A DNA stretch of 64,000 nt from Leptospira ilyithenensis (GCF_004771005.1 NZ_RQHV01000062.1:1-64000), one strand, 5' to 3'; shown: positions 44,926-55,475, counted from the first letter of the stretch. The notes: generated by a model from the letters alone, not told the origin. A program made the numbers and translations.

Positions 44926-46745
44926 GTTATTTAGGCAAGAGAGAAGCTCTTCCCGTTATCATCAAAGGATTAAAACGTCTGGAATACAGAGGTTACGACA
45001 GTGCCGGTGTGGCAATGTTAAACGGTAATCTCGACATTGTAAAAAAGAAAGGAAAAGTTTCCGATCTTGAACTTGAAATAGGCACAAGAACTCTCTCCGC
45101 AACCGTAGGGATCGGTCATACCCGTTGGGCGACTCACGGAGAGCCGAATGATAAAAACGCCCATCCTCATACTTCGACTGACGGAAAACTTGCGATCATC
45201 CATAACGGTATCATTGAAAACTATTCCGCCATCAAAAAGGAATTGGAAAAGACCGGTCATAAATTCAATTCGGATACCGATTCGGAAGTTCTCATCCATC
45301 TGATCGAAGAGATCAAAAAACAAAACAATTGTTCCATAGACGAAGCTGTTCGCCTTGCTTTAAATGAAGTGGTGGGTGCCTACGCGATTGTGGTACTTTC
45401 TAAAGATGACGATAGAACCATGATTGCCGCAAGAAAGGGATCTCCTCTCGTTGTGGGAATAGGTGAAGGCGAATTTTTCGTGGCTTCCGATGCAACACCT
45501 ATCATCGAATATACGAACAACGTAACTTATCTGAACGATCGTGAAATGGCTGTTATCAAAGACGGGAGCCTCATTGTAAAAAACCTGGAAAACATTACCA
45601 AAACTCCTTTTATCCAAAAACTGGAACTGGATTTGGAAGATATTGAAAAGGGAGGGTATCCTCATTTCATGCTCAAAGAAATTTTTGAGCAACCCAAATC
45701 CATCAAAGACGCAATGAGAGGGCGGTTGGTATCCAGAGAACACCATCTGTTTATGAGCGGGATTGATCAATATCTGAATCGTTTTTTGAATGCAGACAGA
45801 CTTCTTCTCATCGGTTGCGGAACTTCCTGGCATGCGGGTCTTATCGGCGAATATCTTTTTGAAGATTTGGCAAGGATTCCGGCGGAAGTGGAATACGCTT
45901 CCGAGTTTCGTTACCGCAATCCGGTCGTAGGGGAAAAGGATATCGTTATCGCAGTATCCCAGTCAGGTGAAACTGCTGACACTTTGGCGGCAATTGAGCT
46001 CGCAAAATCAAAAGGTGCTTTGATCTTTGGAGTTTGTAATGTGGTGGGTTCTTCCATTGCACGTGCTTCCGATGCGGGCGCGTATTTGCATGCGGGCCCT
46101 GAAATCGGAGTCGCATCAACTAAGGCATTTACATCTCAGGTTACGATACTTACCATGATGGCAATGTACCTCGGACTCAAAAAAGGTACGATTTCTCTCA
46201 GTCAATACCAGGAGTTGTTATTTGGGTTGGATACGATTCCGGATAAAGTGGCAAAGATACTTTCCAAGGCGGACGAAATTTTAACGATTTCCAAATCTTT
46301 TTACAAAGCGAGTAACTTCCTTTATCTGGGCAGAGGATTCAATTTTCCCGTGGCCCTGGAAGGCGCTTTGAAGTTGAAAGAAATTTCTTACATTCATGCG
46401 GAAGGTTATCCAGCGGCGGAAATGAAACACGGTCCGATTGCACTGATTGATGAGGATATGCCGGTTGTTTTCATTGCAACAAAAGACGCATCTTACGAGA
46501 AAGTGGTTTCCAATATCCAGGAAGTAAAAGCCAGAAAAGGAAGAGTGATTGCCATCGTAACGGAAGGCGACAAAGAAATCCAATCTATGGCTGACTTTAC
46601 TTTTGAAATTCCGAGCATTACCGATCCTTTGGTTCCATTGCTTGCTGTTGTCCCCTTGCAGTTGTTATCCTATCACATCGCAATCTTGCGGGAATGCAAT
46701 GTGGATCAACCCCGCAATTTGGCAAAATCGGTAACTGTTGAGTAA
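44910..46745 (+). CDS. glmS: Glucosamine-6-phosphate synthase (isomerising)
   Basis: A protein of 611 residues read from the ATG at 44910. This start exposes the catalytic cysteine as residue 2 (MCGIVGYLG), as the class II glutaminase domain requires. The N-terminal domain (about 1-240) releases ammonia from glutamine. Two SIS domains follow (about 290-430 and 460-600), with SQSGETADTLAAIELAKSKGA and AEGYPAAEMKHGPIALID. It makes glucosamine 6-phosphate from fructose 6-phosphate. It overlaps the end of glmM by 16 bp. Confidence 0.97.
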   Translation: MCGIVGYLGKREALPVIIKGLKRLEYRGYDSAGVAMLNGNLDIVKKKGKVSDLELEIGTRTLSATVGIGHTRWATHGEPNDKNAHPHTSTDGKLAIIHNGIIENYSAIKKELEKTGHKFNSDTDSEVLIHLIEEIKKQNNCSIDEAVRLALNEVVGAYAIVVLSKDDDRTMIAARKGSPLVVGIGEGEFFVASDATPIIEYTNNVTYLNDREMAVIKDGSLIVKNLENITKTPFIQKLELDLEDIEKGGYPHFMLKEIFEQPKSIKDAMRGRLVSREHHLFMSGIDQYLNRFLNADRLLLIGCGTSWHAGLIGEYLFEDLARIPAEVEYASEFRYRNPVVGEKDIVIAVSQSGETADTLAAIELAKSKGALIFGVCNVVGSSIARASDAGAYLHAGPEIGVASTKAFTSQVTILTMMAMYLGLKKGTISLSQYQELLFGLDTIPDKVAKILSKADEILTISKSFYKASNFLYLGRGFNFPVALEGALKLKEISYIHAEGYPAAEMKHGPIALIDEDMPVVFIATKDASYEKVVSNIQEVKARKGRVIAIVTEGDKEIQSMADFTFEIPSITDPLVPLLAVVPLQLLSYHIAILRECNVDQPRNLAKSVTVE

Positions 46746-46750
46746 AAATC

Positions 46751-47791
46751 GTGAAATCGATCTTAATTGACGAAAGGAATCGCCCCAAAATTTTAGATCC
46801 GATCTCCAGGTTTCATTCTTTCTTGGAATGGAATTTGGGAGGATTGAATTTGCCTGATAAACTTCGACTCAAGTATCCATCGGCAAATATTTATTATACG
46901 GCAGATGATCCCGGTTTTACCAAACTTATATTGCAAAGGCACTCCGATCTTTTGCCTTATAAAGAGATTTCCTATGATGAAACGATTCTCGCGGAAAGTT
47001 ATTTGCCTTGGGAATTGCAGAGAGTTGTTACTTCCATTATAGAAGAAACACTCAGCCTGAATAAGGATTGGAAAAAATACCGTAAAAATTATAAAATCAA
47101 AGGATCCGGATTTCATATCGTAGGTAAGGAAAAACATCTTTATCTTCACCCTAGTGTGACGGTTTATCCGGGAGTCGTTTTTGATACCTCGACCGGACCG
47201 ATACTCGTGGATGAAGGTGCCAAAATATCTTCTTTTAGTTTTTTGGAAGGTCCGCTCTATATCGGCAAATCTTCTCAAGTCGACAACGCAAGAATTGCAG
47301 GCGGAAGTTTGATTGGAAAAAATTGCAGAATCGGCGGAGAAGTTGAAAATTCAATCATCCTTGATTACGCCAACAAACACCATGAAGGTTTTCTCGGCCA
47401 TTCCTTTGTTTCCAGTTGGGTGAATTTAGGAGCTTTGGCAACAACAAGCGATCTGAAAAACAATTACGGTATCGTAAAATTAAAGTTAAACGACTCGGAA
47501 ACAAATACGGGGACGATCAAGTTCGGATCGATTTTGGGGCCTTTTGCCAAAATTGCGATCGGGGTCATGTTGAATACCGGATCGGTCGTAGATATCGGTT
47601 CCAACTTGTTGGATGCAAGAGTTTCGGGATACCAACATCCTTTCACTTGGATCAGCGCCGGGAAACATTACCAATTGGAATCTTTCCTTGCCGATACGAA
47701 AAAGATTATGGCTCGAAGAAGCGTGGATCTTTTGGATTTTGAAGAAGAGTATTTGAGAAATTTATATTCGAATTTATTGGAAGGTAAGTAA
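46751..47791 (+). CDS. Alternative GlmU (glucosamine-1-phosphate acetyl-/uridylyltransferase-like)
   Basis: A protein of 346 residues from a GTG at 46751, five bases after glmS. The N-terminus (LIDERNRPKILDPISRF) resembles the NTP_transf_4 start of the alternative bacterial GlmU group known from Bacteroidetes and Leptospira. A left-handed beta-helix follows (about 125-300: YLHPSVTVYPGVVFDTS, GPILVDEGAKI and more hexapeptide repeats), the acetyltransferase fold. It should make UDP-N-acetylglucosamine in two steps. With glmM and glmS upstream the operon covers the whole branch from fructose 6-phosphate. Confidence 0.8.
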   Translation: MKSILIDERNRPKILDPISRFHSFLEWNLGGLNLPDKLRLKYPSANIYYTADDPGFTKLILQRHSDLLPYKEISYDETILAESYLPWELQRVVTSIIEETLSLNKDWKKYRKNYKIKGSGFHIVGKEKHLYLHPSVTVYPGVVFDTSTGPILVDEGAKISSFSFLEGPLYIGKSSQVDNARIAGGSLIGKNCRIGGEVENSIILDYANKHHEGFLGHSFVSSWVNLGALATTSDLKNNYGIVKLKLNDSETNTGTIKFGSILGPFAKIAIGVMLNTGSVVDIGSNLLDARVSGYQHPFTWISAGKHYQLESFLADTKKIMARRSVDLLDFEEEYLRNLYSNLLEGK

Positions 47792-47794
47792 GTT

Positions 47795-48709
47795 TTGAAT
47801 CCCTCTTTACAAGAGCATATCAATTCGGGAAAATATCTGGAAGTTAACGGAGTTCGTTTCTTTTACATAGAGAGCGGAAAACAAGATGAGATCGTTTTGC
47901 TTTTACACGGATTTTTAACGACCTCCTATCATTATAGAAAGTTGATCGGGATTCTGGGAAAAAAATACAGAGTCATCGCTCCTGATTTTTTAGGAGTGGG
48001 CTTAAGTGAAAGACCGAATTCTCCTTTGTCCCATAGAATGCAGGCATATCATCTATATTCCTTTTTGGAAAAATTGGTGGGTGAAAAAAAAGTTCATGTG
48101 GTTGTTCATGACTACGCTTTGCCTATACTTGCTTTTTTAGCAAAGGAACACCCCGAGCTTGTGAAGTCTTTAACCATTGTGAACGGTTTTTTGAATTTAC
48201 CGAAATTTCGTTTCTATCTGCCAGTGAACTTGTTGAGAATCCCTATATTCGGATTTTTACTGTCTTTTTTATTTCGTCCTCCGCTCCTTCGGTTTTTTTA
48301 TCAATTCTTTTTAACAAAAAAGGGATTTGTCTTTGAAAAGGGTTGGGAAAGCAACACCTATCAAATGTTATTTGCCGGAAATGGCCGCAAAAACACTCTT
48401 GAATATCTGAACAATGTAGATCGTTCCTCACATGCCTTGAGAGACGTGGAAGATGGAGTAAAGTCATTGATAGGACTGCGACAAATCATCATCGGTGACG
48501 AAGATACGAGACTATCCCCTTACCAAACCGAGTTTATCAAAATGACTCTTCGGACCAGCGGCTTTGTTACGGTTCCCGCCAAACACCTGCCAATGGAAGA
48601 ATGCCCCGAGGAACTTTCCGTCAAGATCGAGTATTTGGTGGATTCCTATTCCAGAAATAAATCCAAAACATTTCATTTCTCCCGCAATAAAATAAATCCT
48701 GAGGAATAA
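47795..48709 (+). CDS. Alpha/beta hydrolase with HDxx nucleophile elbow
   Basis: A protein of 304 residues from a TTG at 47795. The first half has the classic [14 protein letters not shown] oxyanion motif and [13 protein letters not shown]. The nucleophile elbow reads VVHDYALPI, so the acid is aspartate, as in epoxide hydrolases, haloalkane dehalogenases and the MEST group, not serine. The usual glycine two residues after the nucleophile is alanine-leucine here. A hydrophobic stretch ([15 protein letters not shown]) may touch the membrane. It lies in the glm operon's direction, 3 bp after it, and 2 bp before the carboxylase gene. Confidence 0.78.
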   Translation: MNPSLQEHINSGKYLEVNGVRFFYIESGKQDEIVLLLHGFLTTSYHYRKLIGILGKKYRVIAPDFLGVGLSERPNSPLSHRMQAYHLYSFLEKLVGEKKVHVVVHDYALPILAFLAKEHPELVKSLTIVNGFLNLPKFRFYLPVNLLRIPIFGFLLSFLFRPPLLRFFYQFFLTKKGFVFEKGWESNTYQMLFAGNGRKNTLEYLNNVDRSSHALRDVEDGVKSLIGLRQIIIGDEDTRLSPYQTEFIKMTLRTSGFVTVPAKHLPMEECPEELSVKIEYLVDSYSRNKSKTFHFSRNKINPEE

Positions 48710-48711
48710 AC

Positions 48712-50313
48712 ATGGAAACCATTCTCTCAAACATCCGTAACTCCTCCAAAGAGTTCCAAGAAAATAGATCGGCCTTTTTGGAATTGGTTGTTCCCATTCG
48801 TCAAACTATCAAACAAGTGAAGTTAGGCGGCGGGGAAAAGGCGTTAGAACGGCACAAGTCAAGGGGCAAACTTACTGCCAGAGAGAGAATCGAGCATTTG
48901 TTAGATGTAGATACCGAATTTTTGGAACTTTCCACACTCGCCGCCCATGAAGTTTATCCTGATGTTGTTCCTTCTGCTGGTATCATTACCGGGATCGGCC
49001 GCATTGAAGGCGTGGAGTGTATGATCGTTGCCAATGATGCGACCGTAAAAGGAGGAACTTATTATCCTCTTACAGTCAAAAAACATTTACGTGCTCAGGA
49101 GATTGCGGGAAAAAACCATCTCCCTTGCGTTTATCTTGTGGATTCCGGAGGAGCATTTCTTCCTTTGCAGGACGAAGTTTTTCCCGACAAAGATCATTTT
49201 GGTAAAATCTTTTTCAACCAGGCAAATATGAGTGCGAAAGGGATTTCTCAAATAGCGGTTGTTATGGGATCTTGTACCGCTGGCGGTGCCTATATTCCCG
49301 CTATGTCTGATGAGTCAGTGATTGTAAAGGGGAATGGAACCATATTTCTAGGAGGTCCGCCTCTTGTCAAAGCGGCAACCGGCGAAATTGTCACACCGGA
49401 AGAGTTAGGTGGCGCTGATGTTCATTGTCGTGTCTCCGGTGTAACGGATCATCTCGCAGAAGATGATTTTCATGCCATTGAAATCACCCGTTCCATTGTC
49501 AAAAATCTAAATCATAAAAAGAAAACGGTCTCTCTTCCTTCCCAGGATCCGCTTTATCCCGGAGAAGAAATTTACGGAATCATTCAAAAGGACTCCCGTA
49601 AATCATATGATGTAAAGGAAATCATAGCCCGTTTGGTGGATTCTTCCCGGTTTCATGAATTCAAAAAACTATATGCTACCACGCTCGTTTGCGGGTTCTC
49701 CGAGATTTTCGGGTATCCTGTGGGAATCATTGCCAACAACGGAGTTCTATTTTCCGAAAGCGCTTTGAAAGCGGCCCACTTTATCGAACTTTGTGACCAA
49801 AGGAGAATTCCTCTTTTGTTTCTCCAAAATATAACTGGGTTTATGGTGGGGAAAAAATTCGAAAATGCAGGAATCGCAAGAGACGGAGCGAAGATGGTCA
49901 ATGCGGTTTCCACTACCACGGTTCCAAAGTTAACTATTGTTATCGGTGGTTCCTATGGAGCAGGAAATTACGGAATGTGCGGTAGAGCCTTTTCTCCTGA
50001 TTTTTTATGGATGTGGCCTAACGCGAAAATCTCAGTGATGGGAGGAGAGCAAGCTTCCAATGTGCTCTGGACCGTAAAGCTTGACCAAGCGGAAAAAGAA
50101 GGAAAGTCCCTCACTCCGGACGAAGAGGCAAAATTCAAAAAACCAATCTTAGATGATTATGAGAAAAAATCTTCTTCGATTTACAGTTCCGCACGTCTAT
50201 GGGATGATGGGGTTCTGGATCCGAGCGAAACTAGAGTGACTTTAGGCCGGGCTTTGTCGATTGTTTCCAAACGGGACGAAGAAAGAAAACCTTTCGGCGT
50301 TTTTAGGATGTAA
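48712..50313 (+). CDS. Acyl-CoA carboxylase carboxyltransferase subunit (MCC beta-like)
   Basis: A protein of 533 residues, the length of biotin-dependent carboxyltransferase beta subunits. [17 protein letters not shown] opens it; [34 protein letters not shown] and [26 protein letters not shown] are the two crotonase-fold halves. The [16 protein letters not shown] loop is closest to methylcrotonyl-CoA carboxylase beta, which acts in leucine breakdown; propionyl-CoA carboxylase normally differs there. No biotin-carrying alpha subunit is adjacent, so the partner is elsewhere. Confidence 0.87.
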   Translation: METILSNIRNSSKEFQENRSAFLELVVPIRQTIKQVKLGGGEKALERHKSRGKLTARERIEHLLDVDTEFLELSTLAAHEVYPDVVPSAGIITGIGRIEGVECMIVANDATVKGGTYYPLTVKKHLRAQEIAGKNHLPCVYLVDSGGAFLPLQDEVFPDKDHFGKIFFNQANMSAKGISQIAVVMGSCTAGGAYIPAMSDESVIVKGNGTIFLGGPPLVKAATGEIVTPEELGGADVHCRVSGVTDHLAEDDFHAIEITRSIVKNLNHKKKTVSLPSQDPLYPGEEIYGIIQKDSRKSYDVKEIIARLVDSSRFHEFKKLYATTLVCGFSEIFGYPVGIIANNGVLFSESALKAAHFIELCDQRRIPLLFLQNITGFMVGKKFENAGIARDGAKMVNAVSTTTVPKLTIVIGGSYGAGNYGMCGRAFSPDFLWMWPNAKISVMGGEQASNVLWTVKLDQAEKEGKSLTPDEEAKFKKPILDDYEKKSSSIYSSARLWDDGVLDPSETRVTLGRALSIVSKRDEERKPFGVFRM

Positions 50314-50358
50314 GTTTTTTTCTTTTCCATTTCCTTTTGATATGAAAACTCAAACAAA

Positions 50359-50712
50359 ATGTTGATTCACGAGACCATAATAGATTCAATTCCAGTGATT
50401 GCTCTGGAAGGGGAAGTGGACCTTTATAATGCCAAAGAGCTAAAGGACATTCTCGATTCTAAGATCAAAACTCAGCAGTATGAGATTGTGGTGAATCTTG
50501 CGAAAGTTCCTTTTATGGATTCTTCAGGGATCGGGACTTTGGTCACTGCAATGTACAAGCTCAAAAAATACCATGGCAATCTCAAAGTTTGCAATGTACA
50601 CGGTTCCGTCGCCAAAGTGTTTAAGCTTACCGGAATGGAAAGTCATTTAGAAGTGTTTGCTGACGAAGCCGCCGCTATCCGGGCGATCATTAAAGAACGA
50701 GATATAGATTAA
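50359..50712 (+). CDS. STAS-domain anti-sigma factor antagonist
   Basis: A protein of 117 residues made of one STAS domain. VVNLAKVPFMDSSGIGTLVTA carries the DSSG phospho-site, and GNLKVCNVHGSVAKVFKLTGM is the C-terminal helix region. It belongs to the RsbV/SpoIIAA class of partner-switching proteins. The gene is alone here; SpoIIE phosphatases are encoded at 21286-23682 and 62502-63794. Its 3' end overlaps the convergent DJ-1 gene by 4 nt. Confidence 0.92.
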   Translation: MLIHETIIDSIPVIALEGEVDLYNAKELKDILDSKIKTQQYEIVVNLAKVPFMDSSGIGTLVTAMYKLKKYHGNLKVCNVHGSVAKVFKLTGMESHLEVFADEAAAIRAIIKERDID

Positions 50713-51260
50713 GGTAAGTGAAGCGCAGCTTCCACCCTGACTCTGGTTTCTTTACCTTCCAGTTTTTCCAAGATAAAAAGAGCAAATTCAAAAGCGGATC
50801 CGGGCCCCAGACTCGTAAACACTTTGTTATGCGAAACAATCCTGTCGGATGTATATACTCCACCTTCACCTAACATGAGACTTGTCGGAAATGCTGTGAA
50901 TTTATCTTCTTCCGAGATGATGCCCCAATTTCTCAGTACATTCGGTGCGGCACAAATGGCTCCGATTTCTTTTCCCAGATCTCTGTGTTTGAAGATTATC
51001 TTTTTCAATAGATCCGAATTTTGAAGATTTTTTGCCCCTTCCAGTCCGCCCGGTAAAATGATCATATCGAAATTTTGATCTTTTACGGAGAGTAAAGTTT
51101 TGTCTGTTAGGTGGATTGTTTTTCTTGCGGCGATCACCGGCGCCTCATTCAATGAAGCTGTAACAACCGATACACTCCCTCGTCTGAGAACGTCTACGAG
51201 TATAATACCTTCCATTTCCTCAAAACCTTCGGCAAACGGGATAAGAACTGTAGAAGCCAT
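50709..51260 (-). CDS. DJ-1/PfpI family protein
   Basis: A protein of 183 residues read from the ATG at 51260 (MASTVLIPFAEGFEEMEGIILVDVLRR, the usual DJ-1 opening with the conserved glutamate); the frame is open upstream to 51404 but would overlap the divergent htrA start. The nucleophile cysteine is in GAICAAPNVL. MIILPGGLEGAKNL matches the family. Members are glyoxalases, deglycases or redox sensors; which applies here is not evident. The 133 bp before it holds the divergent htrA promoter. Confidence 0.9.
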   Translation of the reverse strand: MASTVLIPFAEGFEEMEGIILVDVLRRGSVSVVTASLNEAPVIAARKTIHLTDKTLLSVKDQNFDMIILPGGLEGAKNLQNSDLLKKIIFKHRDLGKEIGAICAAPNVLRNWGIISEEDKFTAFPTSLMLGEGGVYTSDRIVSHNKVFTSLGPGSAFEFALFILEKLEGKETRVRVEAALHLP

Positions 51261-51392
51261 ACGGAAAGGTTCCCAAAAATTAAACTTTCGTTCAAGTATT
51301 TTATGGAAAATTCGATTTGAGGAAATGGGGATGTATGGAACTAATGTTCTTGAATCCAGTCTAATCAAACAAAGGAGAAGAATATACGATTT

Positions 51393-52568
51393 ATGAATAA
51401 ACAAAATCCTTTCAAATTCATCGCAGTCGCCGCCACTTCATTATTAATCGGGACATTTTTATCACCTATTATTACTTGTGGGGACTCTCACTCCGACAAT
51501 CCATTACAATTAAAAGCAGACGGTTCCGATAAACTCTCTCCCGCACAAACACAAGCAGTCGCCTTGGAAGATGCATTCCAAGAAGTATTTGATAAAGCTT
51601 CACCCAGTGTTGTCTCTATCGCTACAGAGCGTACGGTAAACGTACAACAGCATCCTTTTGCGGGAGATCCGTTTTTTGATCATTTCTTCGGACGCCAGGG
51701 CAGACCTGGACAGGGTGCGGGCAAAGTGATGCAACAAAAACAAACCGGTTTGGGTTCGGGGATTGTTCTGAATGATGACGGTTACATTATGACCAACCAT
51801 CATGTGATCAAGGATATGGACAAACTAACGGTAAAATTCAAAACACATAAGGCATATGAGGCTAAACTCATCGGATCGGACGAAACGATGGACATTGCCT
51901 TGCTCAAGATTGATGCTCCTAAAGGAAGTTTGACACCGATCCCTCTTGCTGACTCTAACAAGGTAAAGGTGGGGAACTGGGCGATTGCCATTGGTGCCCC
52001 GCTCGGATTCGAACAATCGTTTACAGTTGGGGTTGTGTCGGCAGTTCAAAGAGGTGGGATCGATAGTTCCGGACTTTCCTATATCCAAACGGATGCGGCT
52101 ATCAACCAGGGAAATAGCGGAGGTCCGCTTCTGAATATCCGCGGGGAAGTGATCGGAATCAATCGGATGATCGCTTCTCAATCAGGGGGTTCAGTAGGGA
52201 TCGGATTTACCATTCCTATCAATGAAGCTAGAAAAGTAGCGGAAGAGCTAAAAGTCAACGGCAAGGTAGTCAGGCCATGGCTTGGAGTAGGACTCGATAC
52301 CATTACGGAAGAAGACATTGCTCAATTGAAACTTCCTTCGGAAAAAGGCGCGATCGTTAGACAAATCATCAAAGGTTCTCCTGCCGACAAGGCGGGAATC
52401 AAATTGGGAGATGTGATTATTGAGATTGGTGGAAAGGAAATTTCAGCTCCGGAAGAACTCATTAATTTTGTTCGAGGTTCAAAAATTGGGAAACGACTCG
52501 AGATAAAAATCATTCGAAATAAAAATGAAATCTTGACGCAGGTCACTCCGGAGCAGAAACCAAATTGA
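51393..52568 (+). CDS. HtrA/DegP-family serine protease
   Basis: A protein of 391 residues. A hydrophobic N-terminal segment ([21 protein letters not shown]) exports it; the cysteine after it could be lipidated, though the box is weak. The trypsin-fold domain has the histidine in TNHHVI, aspartate in MDIALLK and serine in [11 protein letters not shown]. One PDZ domain follows (about 285-380, with [16 protein letters not shown]). The single PDZ is DegS-like, but DegP-type function is also possible. It degrades or refolds damaged envelope proteins. A Shine-Dalgarno (AAAGGAG) lies 16 bases upstream, rather far. The stop abuts the ruvB start. Confidence 0.93.
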   Translation: MNKQNPFKFIAVAATSLLIGTFLSPIITCGDSHSDNPLQLKADGSDKLSPAQTQAVALEDAFQEVFDKASPSVVSIATERTVNVQQHPFAGDPFFDHFFGRQGRPGQGAGKVMQQKQTGLGSGIVLNDDGYIMTNHHVIKDMDKLTVKFKTHKAYEAKLIGSDETMDIALLKIDAPKGSLTPIPLADSNKVKVGNWAIAIGAPLGFEQSFTVGVVSAVQRGGIDSSGLSYIQTDAAINQGNSGGPLLNIRGEVIGINRMIASQSGGSVGIGFTIPINEARKVAEELKVNGKVVRPWLGVGLDTITEEDIAQLKLPSEKGAIVRQIIKGSPADKAGIKLGDVIIEIGGKEISAPEELINFVRGSKIGKRLEIKIIRNKNEILTQVTPEQKPN

Positions 52569-53594
52569 GTGGGTTTACGTGAAGAGATCAATACGGAGAG
52601 CATCGACGAGCCACAGCTTCGTCCTACTAAACTTTCCGAATTTATTGGCCAGAGAGAGGTTCTGGAAAACCTCTCTGTCTATATAGAGGCTGCTAAAAAA
52701 CGAAGATCTCCACTTGATCATGTTCTGATTTCCGGCCCTCCCGGGCTTGGAAAGACGACTCTCGCAAATATCATTGCCAATGAGCTCTCAGTGGCATTTA
52801 CATCCACATCGGCGCCTGCTATTTCAAAGGGAGCCGATCTCGTTCGGTTTCTTACACTTCTGAAAACCAACGAAGTGTTTTTCGTCGATGAAATCCATGG
52901 ATTTGTTAAAAAACAAGAGGAGCTATTGTATCCTGCCATGGAAAACTACTTTGTGGATTTGGTAGTAGGGGAAGGAGTGACCGCAAATGCGCTTCAGATC
53001 CAATTGCAGCCATTTACTTTGGTGGGAGCTACCACAAGATCGGGATTGGTCAGTGATCCCTTAAAATCCCGGTTTGGGATTCATTTGAAATTGGATTTTT
53101 ATTCTGATGAAGAGATGGCGATTATAGTCGATCGTTCGGCTAGACTACTTTCCGTTGTTTTGGAAGAGGGGGTTGCTTTGGAAATTGGAAAAAGAAGCCG
53201 CAAAACTCCACGAATCGCCAATCACCTGTTAAAGAGAGTGAGGGATTTTGGAGAAGTCCGAAATGAAAAATCAATCGGTCTCACTACCTGTCGCTTTGCC
53301 TTTGACCGGATGGGTGTGGACCATTTGGGATTGGACGGTGTAGACAGACAGATCTTGGATATTTTAATCAATCGTTATTCGGGAGGACCGGTGGGAATCA
53401 AACCGATTGCAGTGGTTCTGGGAGAGGAAGAGAGAACGATAGAAGATACATATGAACCTTTTTTGGTTCGTATCGGACTGGTGGATCGAACCCCTGCCGG
53501 AAGAGTGGCGACTCGCGCTGCATACGAACATATGGGATTCCCTTATGCAACACAGGTTAAATTAGGTGAAAAAGATGGCCCCAGTCTTTTTTGA
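52569..53594 (+). CDS. ruvB: Holliday-junction helicase subunit RuvB
   Basis: A protein of 341 residues from a GTG at 52569, directly after the htrA stop. Walker A is GPPGLGKTT, Walker B is FVDEIH and the sensor is [24 protein letters not shown] and [21 protein letters not shown] sequence lie in the C-terminal domain. With RuvA it drives branch migration of Holliday junctions. The stretch after DEIH ([16 protein letters not shown]) departs from the usual RLSPAVEEVLYPAMED, and the arginine-finger loop reads PLKSRFG. It is therefore a slightly divergent RuvB. Confidence 0.94.
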   Translation: MGLREEINTESIDEPQLRPTKLSEFIGQREVLENLSVYIEAAKKRRSPLDHVLISGPPGLGKTTLANIIANELSVAFTSTSAPAISKGADLVRFLTLLKTNEVFFVDEIHGFVKKQEELLYPAMENYFVDLVVGEGVTANALQIQLQPFTLVGATTRSGLVSDPLKSRFGIHLKLDFYSDEEMAIIVDRSARLLSVVLEEGVALEIGKRSRKTPRIANHLLKRVRDFGEVRNEKSIGLTTCRFAFDRMGVDHLGLDGVDRQILDILINRYSGGPVGIKPIAVVLGEEERTIEDTYEPFLVRIGLVDRTPAGRVATRAAYEHMGFPYATQVKLGEKDGPSLF

Positions 53595-54483
53595 TTTCCA
53601 ACTTCCTGAAAAGGAAGAAGGAGAAAAACGTTTATTTTACTCCGCAGCATTTGTGGTACTACTTTCTTCATTGCTTTTAGGTCATCTGATCACTCGCAAT
53701 ATGTTATGGAAGATGTTGGGAGAGGAATCCGCTTCCGAAGAACTTACCGCTCAAGAAAAAGAAAAAATCTATGATGTTCTGGTAGAACAACAGTTTATCA
53801 ATCCTGACAAGAAGGACGAGTACAAAGCTCTCTCCAATAAAGAATCCGCAGGCGGTGGGGGACTTACCGAAAAACAAGGGTTTCATGCACTTTCCTCTTT
53901 TCGTGAATTCGTATTCGGAAGCAAGGCTTCCAATCCGTCGAAGGCGCAACCGAAAGCGGAACAAACAAAGGAAGATGAGATATTCGAAGTAGGGATTTTT
54001 AAAGCGGACCCTAAAACCAGCGAAAATCAACAGGAATCACCAAATCAAAGTCAGTCGAGTGGACAGATGATGAAAATTCCTTTCAATTACCGCTTTCAGC
54101 AGGATTTTTTGTTTCGATGGGACGGGTCAAAGGCGTTGACTGTACCTACCAAAGAACTCGCAGGTTATCATTATTTTAAAAACATGCTTCGCCAAATCGA
54201 ACAATCCTTCGCTCCTCCCGGAGGAGGCAACTTTGCATATAGAGATATGGCGGGAACTGTAGTCAGAGAAGGGATCAAACCCGGGATGACAAAAGTTTTA
54301 TTTATGTTAAACGATTCGGGCAAGGTTGTGGACGTTCGCTTGGTTTCTTCCCAAGGGCAAGTGGTCGTAGACCAATCCTGTATGGATTCTATCCGAGGAC
54401 AGAATTTCGGAATTGTTCCCGAAGAGGTCAAATCAAAGGGTATGATCTTCGGGATTAATTTTATCTTTCCGAATTACAGATAG
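53575..54483 (+). CDS. TonB-like energy-transducer protein
   Basis: A protein of 302 residues read from the ATG at 53575, 6 nt after an AGGTGA ribosome-binding site that lies within the end of ruvB; a GTG at 53566 is an alternative. One membrane segment (about 20-40) is followed by a charged, glutamine-rich linker (about 60-165). The C-terminal 120 residues end in a TonB-C-like domain ([36 protein letters not shown]). TonB transmits the proton-motive force to outer-membrane receptors. No exbB or exbD is adjacent. Confidence 0.68.
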   Translation: MAPVFFDFQLPEKEEGEKRLFYSAAFVVLLSSLLLGHLITRNMLWKMLGEESASEELTAQEKEKIYDVLVEQQFINPDKKDEYKALSNKESAGGGGLTEKQGFHALSSFREFVFGSKASNPSKAQPKAEQTKEDEIFEVGIFKADPKTSENQQESPNQSQSSGQMMKIPFNYRFQQDFLFRWDGSKALTVPTKELAGYHYFKNMLRQIEQSFAPPGGGNFAYRDMAGTVVREGIKPGMTKVLFMLNDSGKVVDVRLVSSQGQVVVDQSCMDSIRGQNFGIVPEEVKSKGMIFGINFIFPNYR

Positions 54484-54540
54484 AATTGATTTATATATTT
54501 TTTCGTTGATTATGCGAATTTATATCGTATGATCAATCGT

Positions 54541-54756
54541 ATGAAAGTGACAGCGATTCTACCCGATGACCTGATTGCCGAGGTTCAGAAATATTCCGGA
54601 GGCAAGAATATTACCGATTCTCTCCAACGAGCCCTTTCCGAATGGCTTAAGCAGGCTAAAATTCGGAAATTAAATACGAAACTGCACAAATCTCCCCTTG
54701 TCTTTCAAGATGGTTTTTCAGCAGAAAATATTCGTAATCTAAATCGAAATAGATGA
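54541..54756 (+). CDS. vapB: VapB-type antitoxin
   Basis: A protein of 71 residues read from the ATG at 54541 (MKVTAILPDDLIAEV); the frame begins 12 nt earlier. The N-terminal beta strand and two helices (LPDDLIAEVQKYSGGKNITDSLQRALSEWL) form a ribbon-helix-helix DNA-binding domain, and the C-terminus neutralises the toxin. It overlaps the PIN-domain gene by 4 nt, the standard antitoxin-toxin order. TTGATT (54506-54511), 16 nt and TATGAT (54528-54533) would start the mRNA at the ATG, another near-leaderless transcript. Confidence 0.8.
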   Translation: MKVTAILPDDLIAEVQKYSGGKNITDSLQRALSEWLKQAKIRKLNTKLHKSPLVFQDGFSAENIRNLNRNR

Positions 54757-55126
54757 TCTTAGTGGATACATCCGTTTGGATTGAATTCTTTCGTGTAAAG
54801 GAACCTTTCTTTTCCGAATTAAAAGATTTAATTGAGTCTTCTGAAGTAGTTGTTCACGAAGTCGTTTTCGGGGAGTTGCTTCAGGGTTGCAGATCAAAAA
54901 CGGAACTCTCCTTCATTCTCGATTATTGGGATAATCTGAATACTTTAACTTCCGAAGGTAGCTTTCTTGCCGCTGGTAAACTTCTTACGAAAACAAATTG
55001 ATTCACAAAGGCATCGGACTGATTGATTCGGTATTGATTAACGAAGTTAGGAATAAGAATTTTCGACTTTGGACTTTAGATGAAAAAATTCTTAAAATTT
55101 TGGACAAAAAAGAAATCTATTCTTGA
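54753..55126 (+). pseudogene. vapC: VapC-type PIN-domain toxin, disrupted by a frameshift
   Basis: The frame from 54753 encodes a PIN domain start (MILVDTSVWIEFF, first catalytic aspartate) but stops at 54999-55001 after 82 codons. The next frame back (from 54998, beginning LIHKGIGLIDSVLINE) carries the rest of a PIN domain: an aspartate in GLIDS, then LWTLDEKI, to a stop at 55124-55126. Joining the two restores about 125 residues, the usual VapC length, so one base was lost near the A-rich stretch 54990-54997. The antitoxin gene is intact. It could also be a programmed shift or a sequencing error. Confidence 0.78.
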
Positions 55127-55159
55127 TTGTTTTATTTTTCAGACACAGATAGATCCGTC

Positions 55160-55471
55160 TCAATCATTCACCAATCTGCAACCCAATCTTTCTCCCAAAT
55201 ACTTTGCTTTGTTCGTTCTACCCAAGCCTGAAACAGTTACTTCTTTGTTGGTTTGGTCGAGGTTGAAGAGGCTGATGGGAACCCATTGCCTTGCAAAGTT
55301 ATGACATTGTTCTTCTGATTGTTTCATTACGTAATAACAAGAACAGAATTCTTTGGAATAAAAACTGGAGATGATGGCAGGAAAAGCGGATAGATGTTTC
55401 CAATTCCATTGCACCCAAAAAACTAAAATCAAGAAAAAACTAGCTACACCGATTGCAATTTTCTTTTTCAT
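55160..55471 (-). CDS. Small membrane-anchored protein after the serine hydrolase gene
   Basis: A protein of 103 residues: one N-terminal hydrophobic segment (AIGVASFFLILVFWVQW) and a hydrophilic body with four cysteines, three of them in FCSCYYVMKQSEEQC. Disulfides or metal binding on the outer face are possible. It lies 4 bp after the serine hydrolase gene on the same strand, so the two are probably coexpressed. No family was recognised. Confidence 0.65.
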   Translation of the reverse strand: MKKKIAIGVASFFLILVFWVQWNWKHLSAFPAIISSFYSKEFCSCYYVMKQSEEQCHNFARQWVPISLFNLDQTNKEVTVSGLGRTNKAKYLGERLGCRLVND

Positions 55472-55475
55472 AAGA

